Positions 30,369-41,640 of a stretch of DNA of 64,000 bases are shown one piece after another (position 1 is the first letter of the stretch; every line of letters starts with the position of its first letter). The notes under the pieces are model-generated. The model was not told the origin of the DNA and made no database searches. It saw only the letters and a list, made by a program, of their open reading frames with translations. This stretch comes from Gracilariopsis chorda (lineage: Eukaryota > Rhodophyta > Florideophyceae > Gracilariales > Gracilariaceae). The position numbers and the translations under genes were made by a program. Where the stretch lies: the NCBI GenBank assembly GCA_003194525.1, contig NBIV01000094.1:184492-248491 (forward strand). The letters are read 5' to 3'.

Positions 30369-32936
30369 CTAGGCGAAACACTTCGCCATGGATTCAAGGG
30401 TCTTGTAAACGCATTTGCCTTCCCAGCATACCTTCGTGCTGCACTCTGATCCCGAAGTACACGGCTCACACTCCTTCTTGAAACACTTGGCGCGAGATCG
30501 ATCAGTGTCGTAAACGCATTTCCCAGACATACACCTTCTCGTGCTGCAGTCGAAGTCGCCCTTGCAAGCACCGCATTCCGCAGTGAAGCACCTGTTCAAA
30601 GAAGCGAAGGACCCATCAGTACATTTCGCTCCCCAGCACTTGCCCACTGCACATTCGTCGTTGCGTAAGCATCGGTCACATTCCTTCTTCAAACACTTCG
30701 CCTTCGATTCCGCGGTGTTGTAGATACATTTCCCGGCCTGGCAAAGGTTCGTGCTGCAGTCAACATTCCCCTTGCAAGTCCCACACTCCGGCACAAGACA
30801 TCTCTTCAGCGATACATCAGATCCATCCGTGCACTTCCCTTTCACACATTTGCCCTGTGCGCATTCACTTCCGTTCTGGCATGCATCACACTCCTTCTTG
30901 AAACACTTGGCGCGAGATCGATCAGTATCGTAAACGCATTTTCCAGACCTGCATCTTCTCGTGCTGCAGTCGAAGTCGCCCTTGCAAGCACCGCATTCCG
31001 CAGTGAAGCACCTGTTCAAAGAAGCGAAGGACCCATCAGTACATTTCGCTCCCCAGCACTTGCCCACTGCACATTCGTCGTTGCGTAAGCATCGGTCACA
31101 TTCCTTCTTCAAACACTTCGCCTTCGATTCCGCGGTGTTGTAGATACATTTCCCGGCCTGGCAAAGGTTCGTGCTGCAGTCAACATTCCCCTTGCAAGTC
31201 CCACATTCCGGCACGAGACATCTCTTCAGCGATACATCAGATCCATCCGTGCACTTCCCTTTCACACATTTGCCCTGTGCGCATTCACTTCCGTTCTGGC
31301 ATGCATCACACTCCTTCTTGAAACACTTGGCGCGAGATCGATCAGTATCGTAAACGCATTTTCCAGACCTGCATCTTCTCGTGCTGCAGTCGAAGTCGCC
31401 CTTGCAAGCACCGCATTCCGCAGTGAAGCACCTGTTCAAAGAAGCGAAGGACCCATCAGTACATTTCGCTCCCCAGCACTTGCCCACTGCACATTCGTCG
31501 TTGCGTAAGCATCGGTCACATTCCTTCTTCAAACACTTCGCCTTCGATTCCGCGGTGTTGTAGATACATTTCCCGGCCTGGCAAAGGTTCGTGCTGCAGT
31601 CAACATTCCCCTTGCAAGTCCCACATTCCGGCACGAGACATCTCTTCAGCGATACATCAGATCCATCCGTGCACTTCCCTTTCACACATTTGCCCTGCGC
31701 GCACTCACTGCTAGCACGACATCCTTCACATTCTTTCTTCAAGCACTTCGCCTTCGATTCCGCGGTGTTGTAGATGCATTTTCCCGCCTTGCACACCTTC
31801 GTGATGCAGTCCCCGCTCGTTTTGCAAGACCCGCATTCCGGCACAAAGCACTTCTTCAAAGATAACTTCGACCCATCTGTGCATTTTCTGTGCCAGCACT
31901 TGCCCTGTGCGCACTCGTTTCCATTCTGGCAAGCTTCACATTCTTTCTTGAAGCACTTAGCTCGCGACTGCGCAGTATTGAACACGCACTTCCCGGAGAT
32001 GCATAGGTTCGTGCTGCACTGCAAGTGAGATCGACACCGGCCGCATTCCGAAGTAAAGCATTTTTTGAAAGAAGCGACCGAGCCGTCGGTGCACTTTCCG
32101 CCGCGGCAGTGTCCATGTCGGCATTCGTTGCTGTGGTTGCATCTCTCACATTCCCCTTTGAAGCACTTGGTTACTGACGCTGGATTGTTGTGGATGCATT
32201 TTCTAGACCAACATCTCTTAGTGCTGCAGTCGAAATGGGACCTGCACGAGCCACATTCGGGCTTGAAACACTTCTTCAATGAAGTGCTCGAGCCATCAGT
32301 GCACTTTCCTCCCCAGCATTTTCCTTGAATGCATTGACTGCCAGATGAGCAACGGGCGCATTCGGGTTTCAACAACCCACACTTGATCATTGACGCCTTC
32401 TTGTTGAATACACATTTTCCAGATCTGCAGAGTTTTGTACTGCACTGCAGACTAGATCGGCATGGTGCGCATTCGCGAAGGAAACAGCGGTTGAGAGAAC
32501 GCTGGGAGCCGTCGGTGCACTTCCCTCCCCAGCATTTTCCTTGAACGCAGTGAGTACTGGAAGAACAACGAGCACACTCCGGTTTTAAGAAGCACTTGCG
32601 AATAGAATGGGTAGTATTGTACACACACTTTCCTTTCCTGCAGTTTCCAGTGATGCATTGATTTGAGTATGAGCAAGTCGCACACTCCGGACGGAAGCAT
32701 TTCTTCATTGAAGTCTCGTTGGGATGAACACAGCGTCCGTTCCAGCACTTGCGGCTCTCACACTGATACGAGGCATAGCAGCGAGAGCATTCTTTGAGGC
32801 GGTAGTAGTGCAGGTAACGATCGGATGCGAGGAGGTCTGTATTGTCCTGTTCAGTCGTAGAACGAGCGAGAACCGAAGTTATGGCGAGGGTGGTTGAAAT
32901 TCCCACGAGGAGCGCGATGTTGCGGCGGATGGACAT
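30369..32936 (-). CDS. secreted modular protein with 23 six-cysteine repeats
   Basis: The protein is 855 residues. A signal peptide (SIRRNIALLVGISTTLAITS) is followed by a short linker, then 23 modules of about 35 residues. Each fits K-C-x2-4-E-C-x2-C-x5-C-x4-C-x4-K-C. Two module types alternate: one ends GKCVYNT..S, the other GKCTDGS..S, so the working unit is about 70 residues. Modules 12-22 are nearly identical in groups of four, from a 420-bp DNA repeat. The six cysteines suggest three disulfides per module. I cannot name the family; EB-like and Dickkopf-like modules have comparable spacing but do not match closely. A cell-wall, adhesive or defence role is possible. A TATA box lies 95 bp upstream (33031-33037). 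Confidence 0.85.
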   Translation of the reverse strand: MSIRRNIALLVGISTTLAITSVLARSTTEQDNTDLLASDRYLHYYRLKECSRCYASYQCESRKCWNGRCVHPNETSMKKCFRPECATCSYSNQCITGNCRKGKCVYNTTHSIRKCFLKPECARCSSSTHCVQGKCWGGKCTDGSQRSLNRCFLRECAPCRSSLQCSTKLCRSGKCVFNKKASMIKCGLLKPECARCSSGSQCIQGKCWGGKCTDGSSTSLKKCFKPECGSCRSHFDCSTKRCWSRKCIHNNPASVTKCFKGECERCNHSNECRHGHCRGGKCTDGSVASFKKCFTSECGRCRSHLQCSTNLCISGKCVFNTAQSRAKCFKKECEACQNGNECAQGKCWHRKCTDGSKLSLKKCFVPECGSCKTSGDCITKVCKAGKCIYNTAESKAKCLKKECEGCRASSECAQGKCVKGKCTDGSDVSLKRCLVPECGTCKGNVDCSTNLCQAGKCIYNTAESKAKCLKKECDRCLRNDECAVGKCWGAKCTDGSFASLNRCFTAECGACKGDFDCSTRRCRSGKCVYDTDRSRAKCFKKECDACQNGSECAQGKCVKGKCTDGSDVSLKRCLVPECGTCKGNVDCSTNLCQAGKCIYNTAESKAKCLKKECDRCLRNDECAVGKCWGAKCTDGSFASLNRCFTAECGACKGDFDCSTRRCRSGKCVYDTDRSRAKCFKKECDACQNGSECAQGKCVKGKCTDGSDVSLKRCLVPECGTCKGNVDCSTNLCQAGKCIYNTAESKAKCLKKECDRCLRNDECAVGKCWGAKCTDGSFASLNRCFTAECGACKGDFDCSTRRCMSGKCVYDTDRSRAKCFKKECEPCTSGSECSTKVCWEGKCVYKTLESMAKCFA
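30470..31710. repeat. 420-bp tandem repeat, about 2.9 copies, inside the cysteine-module gene
   Basis: Sequence starting at 30541 recurs at 30961 and 31381 with almost no change. 420 bases equal 140 codons or four modules, so expansion keeps the frame and the alternating module order. The copies differ at only a few positions, such as GTGTCG/GTATCG near 30507 and 30927, so the expansion is recent or conversion is active. Confidence 0.95.
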
Positions 32937-33030
32937 TGTTACTTTGTGTTCCTTGCAGCTGTGAATCCCTGATCTGATGAGTTGCGAACGATGTGTGAGG
33001 GAGTGAGCTGGACGAGCGCCCAGGATACCT

Positions 33031-33037
33031 TTTTATA
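33031..33037 (-). promoter_or_regulatory. TATA box of the cysteine-module gene
   Basis: The minus strand reads TTCTATAAAAAGG. TATAAAA ends 95 bp before the ATG at 32936. Confidence 0.75.
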
Positions 33038-36000
33038 GAAGATAGGATCCAGTTCCACCCACTGTCAGTTGCACTACGTTCTTCTGCTTCAGACAGAGGA
33101 ATGCAATCGTGGGAGTTGTACGCCTCTCGCTCAAAGGTTATGAGTCATAACAAATAACTCTCCGCATACAAGAAAGGGTTATATAATCCTTCGCCTTCGG
33201 ATAGAATTCAAGAAGTTATGAAAGCATCCCAGGGGTCAAGTGCAAACAAAGAGAGAGTGTGCTCTTTTCGTTCGGAACAGTAGCTATCCAAGCACTCAAT
33301 GAGTATCACAAGTGGAAAGGAGTACGTGGTTGCGGTACAGCACCATGAATCTCGAATGCATTCCGTACAAAAGTCGTTTGGCATACCTAGATGATAGAAG
33401 TTGTACGTGAGAGAGATTTGCGAAGGGTATCACGGCACCTTCTGCACCACCCTGAAGTATCCCGCTGTTCTGTTTTCATTCCTTGCATTTGAGGTTTATT
33501 GCAGCGATAACGGTGGAACGAAACGGCTCTGCCATTCCGACGATACTGTTGTTCTGATAGGGGAAGGTTCATTTCTGGTTCCCTTAATAGCTGACGCTAT
33601 GTAAGTATCACTGGCTCTGGAGATTCGATGCAACAAGTACTTACAAGGGAATAGAATCACTACGTCCAGCAACTTTAGCACCCCTCGGCCTCCAAGAAAA
33701 GCCGTGGAAATGGTTTGCTTTTGTTGCAACATATCCACCCCTCCAGTCGATTAAGAAACACTATACCTTAGGTAGCGAGTGTTTCCGTTACCCTAGGGCT
33801 TTCCGATGCTTGTGACATATCTCGATTGAACTGAGTGAGCAATAATTCAGATCATTCTAAAGCCAAGATCTCTTATTCTGTCCTCTGCTGATTGTTTCCT
33901 TCACCTTAGCGTTGACCAACAAGCAGCGTCTTCCAACTTGATGTATACCAATTCTTTAATCAAGGTGCTGTACTGCCCGATTTATAGTAGCATCAAGGTC
34001 ATTGCCGGAAAATTGGTATGTATACTGGGCATGAGGCCGTTGGCCCCAGTATGCAGAAACGTTTTCATCGGAAGCCCTTGCCCTCATTACAGGGCACAAG
34101 CTGATCCGCCTACATGAGATAGGCCCGTCTTCTCCTATGTGTGATAAGGGAAACGAAATGAACTTGAGACTGAGTTTCTGCAAGGGAACAACGACAGACC
34201 GGCCGCAACAACAACAAAACAGACGTGCCGTGTCACTGACGATTGGTTGGGTGGTGGTGTTTCTGGGCGAACGAAGCCTAATTCCGACTCTAACGTACTA
34301 TTTAAGAAGCTATTGCGAAGGGTAGCAGTTTTTACCGCTACCTGCCACGAAGGCCAAGTTCCCGAAGCAGACTCCATTGCGCATCCATTTTGAATTCATA
34401 CGTCATATGTAGTCGTACGTGGGAATCGTACTTCAGTATTCAAAAAGTCGCGTACTAACCTTATGTAAACCCAATCCACCGGAGTAGTCTAGCTCCCGAC
34501 CGACTTGTGCCGACTCTGTTGTTTGTACATTGCTGCGACGTTCTCCCTTTTCGTTATCGATCATGAACGGAAACCTCGTGTCTAACTTTCAGCCAACAAC
34601 ATCTGTGTTCAGTCCCTTTTGAGACCAATAATTGAGACCATTTCAAGGGGCAAATGTCCTTTTCTTCTTCTTCTTTATGGGCGCACATTGTCTAATTGCG
34701 ACGCTGTGGTAGAGCTTATCATAATTCCTTCTCAATCTCTCAACAACTAAGGTTAACCGCTAGCTACTCCTCTTGAATGACAAGTTCTCTCTACCCCGTT
34801 ACACCGGTCTTAACTTTCGACTCAAAATATTCTTGACGGCTGTTGCTTGCTCCCACCCTGCAGCAGCCGTGTTACGCTCACCAACTGGTATTTCAAGACG
34901 TAGTAGAATGGTACAAAACTTCTGCGGGGAGACCCGAATGTATAATCCATTTCGTTCTGGCGCGTTTCGCCTCTTCCAGACTTTGCTCTGCTAATCCTTC
35001 CTCAACTCGAGAGAACGCCAGGTAAGGGGTACACCACGACAAGGCGGATTCCATGTACCACGAAATGTCCTTTTATACGGCGGATACCTGTGTTCGCGGT
35101 GGTTTTATTCAAGCTTGTACCTATTCTAGTTTTCTTTGAGACAGGAGATGCGTGGGCATGTGAGGAGAAGTCTGCTCTGACGCACAGTTGGACTACCCAA
35201 AGGTTTCTGCTGCGGTTTGACGCGAAACCAGTGATCTAGAGATGGAGGCCGGGCGTTTTCTGCAGAACTTATCCAGCTTTTGCCCGATTTAAAGGATTGA
35301 GAGAAAGCTGAGTAATGTCTAAATCATTCACGATGGTGACTGCTCTTTGCGGTATTGAAAAAGCCTCATGATGAAGCTAAAGTTTATTTCAATCGCTGCA
35401 ACGAGGTGACGGACTGTCAAACATTAACTGATCATTATCCTCATCTCAAGTCCTTTACAGGACCAGGTACTGGTCCTATCACAGACGCCGAATGACTCGA
35501 GGAAAGTGATATGAATGAATCATCTTGTTTGCATCCATTTCAGCTATGATGTGGCGGCTCAATCACGGACATCTTGGTCAAACTGGCGAGGTTTCTTGGT
35601 GCTTTTATCTGTACTATTGGGGGATAAAGTCCGTTAAAAGGCTTGAGTGCGAATGTTGAGGGTCGCCCCCAATTCCCCATCCTGTAGCAGGCAAGCGGGG
35701 CAACGAGACAACCTTACATTTCAACGAACAAATCTTCCTAAACAATTACGGAAGGAAAAATCGGTACTTATGTCAATAACACGAACTTCAAATCAGTGGC
35801 CGTCTCTCATTCAGATTTATAGTCGACCTTAAGTGTTAAAACTACGACGAAATTGATCCTTCTGATTGAGAACAACATAAAGATCTTGAGGTGGCTTGTA
35901 TCGCGACGAAAATGAGCTACCCAGGGTACTTCAAACCCATTGACCATTTTGCTTTCTGAAAAAGCTCCAGACCCGGTTGGGATACTTATTGGAAATAAAG

Positions 36001-36156
36001 CGGAAGGCAATGGTGGAGGCATGTTGTTTCAAATGTTTTTAGTGCTTACTCTTTCGGTTGAATGCCTTTCTAGTTGTGGTTCTGTCGGCTGCAGATGGCA
36101 GTCACAGAGTCACGATAACATCTCGGGCGGTGTGGCTTGAGGTCACAACACCCTGA
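33038..36156. other. 3.1 kb without a supported gene
   Basis: Only short unrelated frames. Small inverted repeats occur, for example CCTTAGGTAGCG with CGTTACCCTAGG near 33767-33803 and ATACTGGGC with GCCCCAGTAT near 34020-34055. I see no domains, RNA genes or mobile-element ends. Confidence 0.5.
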
Positions 36157-36236
36157 GCAGCCATAGCTCAATCGGTAACAACCTTCGTGTGCTTTTTTTG
36201 CGGACCCGGGGTTCAGAGTTCGAACCCCGGCCTGCC
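36157..36236 (+). pseudogene. tRNA-like relic (A and B boxes present)
   Basis: TAGCTCAATCGG (36164) matches an A box and GTTCGAACC (36218) a B box. The outer ends GCAGCCA and GGCCTGC can pair in part. The B-box stem is odd: CCGGGGTTC and GAACCCCGG form nine pairs around seven bases, as if GTTC had been duplicated in the T arm, and the anticodon region has a T7 run. It is therefore a broken tRNA or the head of a tRNA-derived SINE, not an active tRNA. Confidence 0.4.
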
Positions 36237-36642
36237 ACGCTTCCACACGGTTCACTACACTAGTCAAGATATCTTTCTTGCAGAAAACGGCGGTCTGCCT
36301 CATTAGAAAGACGAACTGCTCATCGTTTTGTTCCGCAAGTATTTCTGTCTTGATCAAGACTTTGTAGTGTATGGGTCTGGATGCAACATACTTAGTGACG
36401 CGAAATAGATTTTCAAAAGGCTTTCAAACCATTCATTAATGTTTCTTTACTCTCATTCAAAAGATAAGCTGATCGTATCTGTGTACAAAGAGGGGTACAA
36501 AAGCAGTTCTACATCATACGACATTCTTCGCGTATGAAAAGTGCAGAAACAAACGAGCAGACGACCACGCTTATGTTCGTCTGCCAACAATACCACTGTA
36601 GCTGTGGTCATGGACCGTGATCCTGAAAACTCGCTTGGATGT

Positions 36643-37224
36643 TTAGAATAAGGTCGTGTTCAACAAGCGAGAAAAGCCTGGTACTGGGAGCAAAGCAATG
36701 CCCAACTCAGTCGCACCCTCACAGATCAGCTTGCGCTTCCTGCAGAACCTCGCAACTTTCCGAACAGTACGGCCAACCCTCTTCACGGATTTCTTAACTC
36801 TCTTTCCAACCTTCTTCACGAACTTCCTGAATCCACGTCTAAATGGCAAGAACCTGTTTGTGGTCTCCAATGCATCTGTGTCGGGGTCACTTGCCTTTAT
36901 TCCATCTTCTTCTTCCTCTGCAGCCGCATACTCCTTCAGAACTACAACACACTCATTGGCAGACAGTTTTCCTGCCCAATCACCCCACGCACACATACCG
37001 ACTGGAACTTCGTCAACATCTTGCTGCAACTCTCCGCTTCTTTGAGAAGAGTACGTCTTGAAATTACTTCCCAGATGTATCATGTCCAGACAATATGCCA
37101 CAACGGGGGGCACATCACATTCCTCATTGATGATATCTGTCTCATCGATTTCGTGCACACGTGCTGCCGATGCAGAGAAGACGATCAAGAAAGCAGAGAA
37201 AAAGCAAAGAATTAGAAGCTTCAT
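36643..37224 (-). CDS. secreted pre-pro protein with cationic amphipathic C-terminus (antimicrobial-peptide-like)
   Basis: The protein is 193 residues from the ATG at 37224; the frame is open 47 codons further, but this ATG starts a good signal peptide (MKLLILCFFSAFLIVFSASA) and lies 126 bp after a TATA box. Residues 21-122 are acidic with five cysteines and an EEEED run. Residues 124-166 are strongly basic: FRRGFRKFVKKVGKRVKKSV and then KRVGRTVRKVARF, with hydrophobic residues every three or four, so the segment should form an amphipathic helix. Cys161 and Cys168 may pair. An acid pro-part followed by a cationic helix is the common plan of membrane-active host-defence peptides. That function is inference; a polyanion-binding wall protein would look similar. 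Confidence 0.72.
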   Translation of the reverse strand: MKLLILCFFSAFLIVFSASAARVHEIDETDIINEECDVPPVVAYCLDMIHLGSNFKTYSSQRSGELQQDVDEVPVGMCAWGDWAGKLSANECVVVLKEYAAAEEEEDGIKASDPDTDALETTNRFLPFRRGFRKFVKKVGKRVKKSVKRVGRTVRKVARFCRKRKLICEGATELGIALLPVPGFSRLLNTTLF

Positions 37225-37349
37225 GATGAGATGGCCTAGAATTTGGAAGAACAAAGAAAGATCGATGGAAAAAGCAGTTCGCAACGTGGATTGAACTTGA
37301 TGTGCTAAGACTGGGTTTTGGAATGTTGATTTCGCGACAAGGCATGCCT

Positions 37350-37356
37350 TTTTATA
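37350..37356 (-). promoter_or_regulatory. TATA box of the cationic secreted protein gene
   Basis: The minus strand reads GGGTATAAAAAGGC, 126 bp before the ATG at 37224. Confidence 0.75.
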
Positions 37357-39388
37357 CCCGTTCAAAACGCTGTGCCCGCGTTTTCCAACTCGATCTTCAA
37401 CGTGAAACCGTGTGTCCCATACCGAAACTTGAAAACTATGGTTTCATGATGGACTACAATGATGCGGTAGATGCAACTTTCAGTTTCATATGTAACAAAG
37501 TTCGCTACCAAACAGTACATGAGACAAAACTTGGCAGGCCTGTACTGCAGTTCTTGATTGCATCTGACGTACACAATAATTCATTCAGAGCCACTCTGCG
37601 TCATCCCTTTCAGAGCATCCTACACAAATACTTGGAAGAATATGGGATGACCTTACTTGTTCGCACCATCGGTGATATTGCGCAATTGCGTCTCTGTTCG
37701 TGTATTAGTGATACCCGACAAACCAAAGCTGCACAGTGTGCAAAAATGCTTACTGGCCAAACATTCTTTGCGGTGCAAACTTTCGATTTTCGTGCTTTAG
37801 TGTTAAGCGTGAAGTAGAGCCCTACCGTCGCTATCTTTTCTTTGGAGGAAATGGAGCTTAGGAATATTGATCGATGTGTCGTAATTAGATCAAAAACGAG
37901 AAGGAATAAGAAGAGTTTTAATCGCCCCAAAGGTTGAAATGACAACCAGTTGACACGTGTATACTTTTTTTTAGACGTTTATGACGAACCTCTCAGAGAA
38001 CCTTCCCGAGCGCCAGGAGTGTCTCATGTCAACAGAAGTAAGGTTGCTTGTTGCTTTTGCTAACTAGTTTACAACAAGAACGTCGCCTAGGTGCCAAACG
38101 TCTTGCCAAAGATGGGACTTGAAGGCATTGCCTCCTTTTCTCTCGCGTGCTGAACGCTCGCATGGATAGCATGCGCTACTTCCATGGGCACTGTTTGAAA
38201 ACAAGTTGAAGTATCCAAATCAAAACCCCATGAGGTAAGGCAATGCACATTCTACACAGTTTAATTGTAGCTGAGTTGTAGATTCCATACTGATGACCTG
38301 GATTATTGTGTTAAATAGTGGAAAGAATATTACTTGTGCCTGTTCAGAGGCTGTTGTAAAGAGTTGCCTCTCTCCGTGCATCTTAAGGTGAACTCCATTC
38401 TCCGCCCTTTGAAAATTTGAATAAATGAAATACCCAGGGAAAACCAAGAAGAAAATTGAATCGGAGAAGCAATATGCTGGTACGGGTTCAAAAGTCCAGG
38501 AACATGGTTTCGCAGCTCTATGTAGATATCTAGCTTGTGAATATCATTAGACTCAAATTGTGCACTTCAAAGCTCATGATTTCCAACTTGGAGCACCCAG
38601 CGATACACATGACTGCTTCACTGCGTTTCTTTTCTGCATTGTTATACTAAGAATATGGACTACCGAAACCTGAAAAGCGTTGTATCAGAACAATGCGATG
38701 ATGTCCAGAAGACGGAGCTGACATGTAAATGGTAGCACGTCATTCATATAGAGGCGCGCGTCAAGCGGAGACTATCTGATGGCAATGAAATCCGGTTCCT
38801 CCTGCCTTACTACATGCAAATCGTGAAAGGCTTTGTCTGACTCCGGTATATGCGTCGAGTTGGCACTAGTGCCAATTGGTGCCAACCACATGCCCCGTCG
38901 TTGGGTCTGTACTACAGACTCTGTAGTCCTCCCGAGAACTAATATTATCTTCCCAGATTTCCAGAATGTTGACATACTATTCCGCTGTCGTATGCCGCCA
39001 GAACTGAAGCAGCTGTAGAGTAGAACCATTGGTTTCTTTAACCTATTTCGAATAATCTCCACTTATTGTGGGCAGTTTCTTTCGTCTTGTCGGGAAATCG
39101 CAGCGATTGAAGCAGTCAACATGCGGAAGAGCGATTCAGTCACAGTCTCTCGTGACGCCAGCGCCGTAAGGCTTATTGTCCCTAAAAACGCAATAGAAAC
39201 GACTACAGGTAACGTAATAAATGCACTCTATTGTGCTTTGTAGGGAGGGCGGGTGGAACCTGACACCAAATCTTCCTGATGTTCAGCAGCAGTGAAAATG
39301 CTGTTTTTCTGTTCCGCGCAAAGTGCGGCTGCGTTACGCAACACCGCAGTATCTGAAAGCCCACCCTCTTAAACACATCTGTTCGGTA
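37357..39388. other. 2 kb without a supported gene
   Basis: A plus-strand open frame at 37302-37817 has only a GTG at its 5' end and overlaps the promoter of the minus-strand gene. It has no recognisable domain. Nothing else stands out. Confidence 0.5.
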
Positions 39389-39592
39389 ATGATGCTACAG
39401 CTTTTGGGTTGCTGGTTCGTCGCACAAAATATTATAACTGCAACCCAAGTAGCTGCACCAGAATCTGATGCCCTACCCAAAGACGCACTGCTTCGAACAC
39501 ACCGAATTCTGATCCACCCAAACAGAGTGCAGCGCAATCTGCGGATGAAGTCATCAGACATGCGGCCCGTGCTTGAAACGCAAAATCTGTAA
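39389..39592 (+). CDS. small ORF with signal-peptide-like start
   Basis: The ORF is 67 residues from a double ATG. The first 20 residues (MMLQLLGCWFVAQNIITATQ) are hydrophobic and end in a plausible cleavage site. The rest is short and basic (RTHRILIHPNRVQRNLRMK) with no cysteine. No TATA box or paralogue is seen, so this may be chance. Confidence 0.25.
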   Translation: MMLQLLGCWFVAQNIITATQVAAPESDALPKDALLRTHRILIHPNRVQRNLRMKSSDMRPVLETQNL

Positions 39593-39824
39593 TCCTCGCC
39601 CAGCTCCCGAAAGTGCTCCAATAAAAAATCATTGCCCTTTGCTCAATAGATCAGTTGACCATAAGGGAAGGCAGGTGAGCCGACTGCATTCTGTTACAGC
39701 CCTACCGATATACGAACGGTAGACTGCGACATCGAGAGGTAGTAGAGAGTATCGGTTTCACTAATTACAGGTAAGGGTTACAGTTTATATATCAAATTCT
39801 ATAGGAGACATTCATTGTGATATT

Positions 39825-40480
39825 AATGGATGTGACCAATCCGATGGGGATGGGATTGCTCCACTTTGTAGCAATTCCAAAGTTAATGCCAGACCTCTCG
39901 CAATCCGCAATCCAATTGCAATCTCTTTGCTTCTAGTTGCAATCCCAAGAGCAATCTACGTTGTTCGATGCAGCCCTAGCAACAACCTCACGATCTCACT
40001 GCACTGCTTGCTAGCTCGAACAAAAAAACCGTTCTAGAGCTGCTTACGTTATTTGCTTTATAACTGTGAGCTTTCCATTTTTTGGCCATGTATACGGTGG
40101 ATATTGCTCACAAGCCTCTACAATTTCTTTTTGTAGATTTGATTGACTGACGATATGGTTCATTTATCTCACAAAAGAGTAAAAGAACCATGGGCAGTGT
40201 TTGTAATCTTTCTATATTTTGTAACGGTAATGATGTTGAATTGATTTGTGCGCTGTGTCAAACTATGATGTACAGCCGTGTGATTTGCTGGTAAGGGCTA
40301 AATCTGATGGGTTGCAATCTTCTAATCGGATAGTAAGATTGCTTAAAAAAGAACCACCGAATTGCAATCTTGATCAAGATGAGCAATGCGTGCTTGCTCG
40401 TATTTGGGATTGCCGTCTTTGATAATGCCATCTTTGAGATTGCCCTCAATTGCCATACAATCGATTGGAACACAACCCTG
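39825..40480. mobile_element. hAT-like non-autonomous element (MITE), 656 bp
   Basis: The right end read inward starts CAGGGTTGTGTTCCAATCG, the 5'-CAGGG form typical of hAT ends. The left end AATGGATGTGACCAATCCG matches it at about two thirds of positions. GTGATATT (39817-39824) and GTGGTATT (40481-40488) flank it, an 8-bp target duplication with one change, as hAT elements make. Both subterminal regions are full of GCAATC/GATTGC, the kind of repeated site hAT transposases bind. There is no transposase inside, so it depended on another element. Confidence 0.6.
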
Positions 40481-40488
40481 GTGGTATT

Positions 40489-41640
40489 AATGAAAGATGT
40501 TTCTCTCCACCGCTACTGCTGCAACAACACACGCATCATTGTGAGCTGAGAGCATAGTGACTTTCGCAGCTCAACAAAGGATAGCATTTCCCAGTGTCCC
40601 AAGACTCCAGTCATGCACGCGACGCACTGCGCAGTTCAAAGCCGATGTACGCTCCCTAGTCTTATAAGGCAAACATACCAACACATGCAGGAAAGGATAT
40701 TGACTGCAACTGATCGTCATAACTAAGACGTAGGTGAAGTGCGACTTTCTAAGGCGTTGTAGATTCCATGGTTTTATTGTTGTTGTTGTGTAATTTTGGA
40801 CATCAATCTTAAGGCACGGTATACGGTGGTCTCAATGGAAGCTCCTCTCCTCCCTGTTGCAGTACTGACGTAAGCTCAACTACTTGTGCTGACATGACCT
40901 CGTGCAGCTCCCGCTGCTCCGAAGATGAGCTAAAATAAACTCCTGAGTCGCGCTTGGCACTGCCTGCCAAGTGCAGGAGACAATGACGAAGAAGGAAGAC
41001 TTCTCATAGCGATTTCTCCCCTTCGACGGACCCTGTGCGCTGCGAAAACTGTCCGCACATCCAATAGTTATGGGCCCAGCGGAGGGTGGCGCAAAACCCT
41101 TCACGCCTACAGACCTCTCAATGTTCAATCCTGCAAGAGATTTGCAAGAGTATCATCGAAAAGTCTCGAATTGGCTTGAAACGATTCGAGCAGCCTCGGA
41201 ACAAGGCTCCAGCCGTCGCTAGAAAACGGTTTATGCCATACTTGCAAAACACTTGTACGACCGTGGTTTTCTTAGAGAGAAAAAAGCTATCGTTGACGAA
41301 GCTCAGAGAAAGTAATTTATGCAATACAAGCAAGAATACCGGTTTAAGCCCACCAAGCAGATTGTCGAGGTAATCGCAGTTGATCCCCCAATAGCAGTTT
41401 TTACGCGTTTGATATCCTCATTAAATGATGTTACGTTTTTTCTTCGGTTTAGTCTAGAAGACTTGAACTCGTTTGCTTTGCGCTTTTGCAGTTGAGCCTT
41501 TGAACACCTAATTCATGTTGGATTGTCTGCATCATCTCAAGTTGGAGAGATAATTTCAATTACGCTCCTTAATGATGCTTTAATCAGTAAAGAAACCCTG
41601 AAAAACGCCAAGCTTCATCTTCTAGCTTTAACAGAGCTTA
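40489..41640. other. no gene supported
   Basis: Short frames only. From about 41086 the plus strand becomes weakly coding-like, leading into the relic after it. Confidence 0.45.

Noticed and set aside
30541-31773. Repeated 60-residue plus-strand frames in the cysteine-module gene
   Set aside because: Reverse-strand shadows of the 420-bp repeat.
37302-37817. 171-residue plus-strand open frame
   Set aside because: It starts with GTG, overlaps the promoter of the opposite gene, and has no domain or paralogue.
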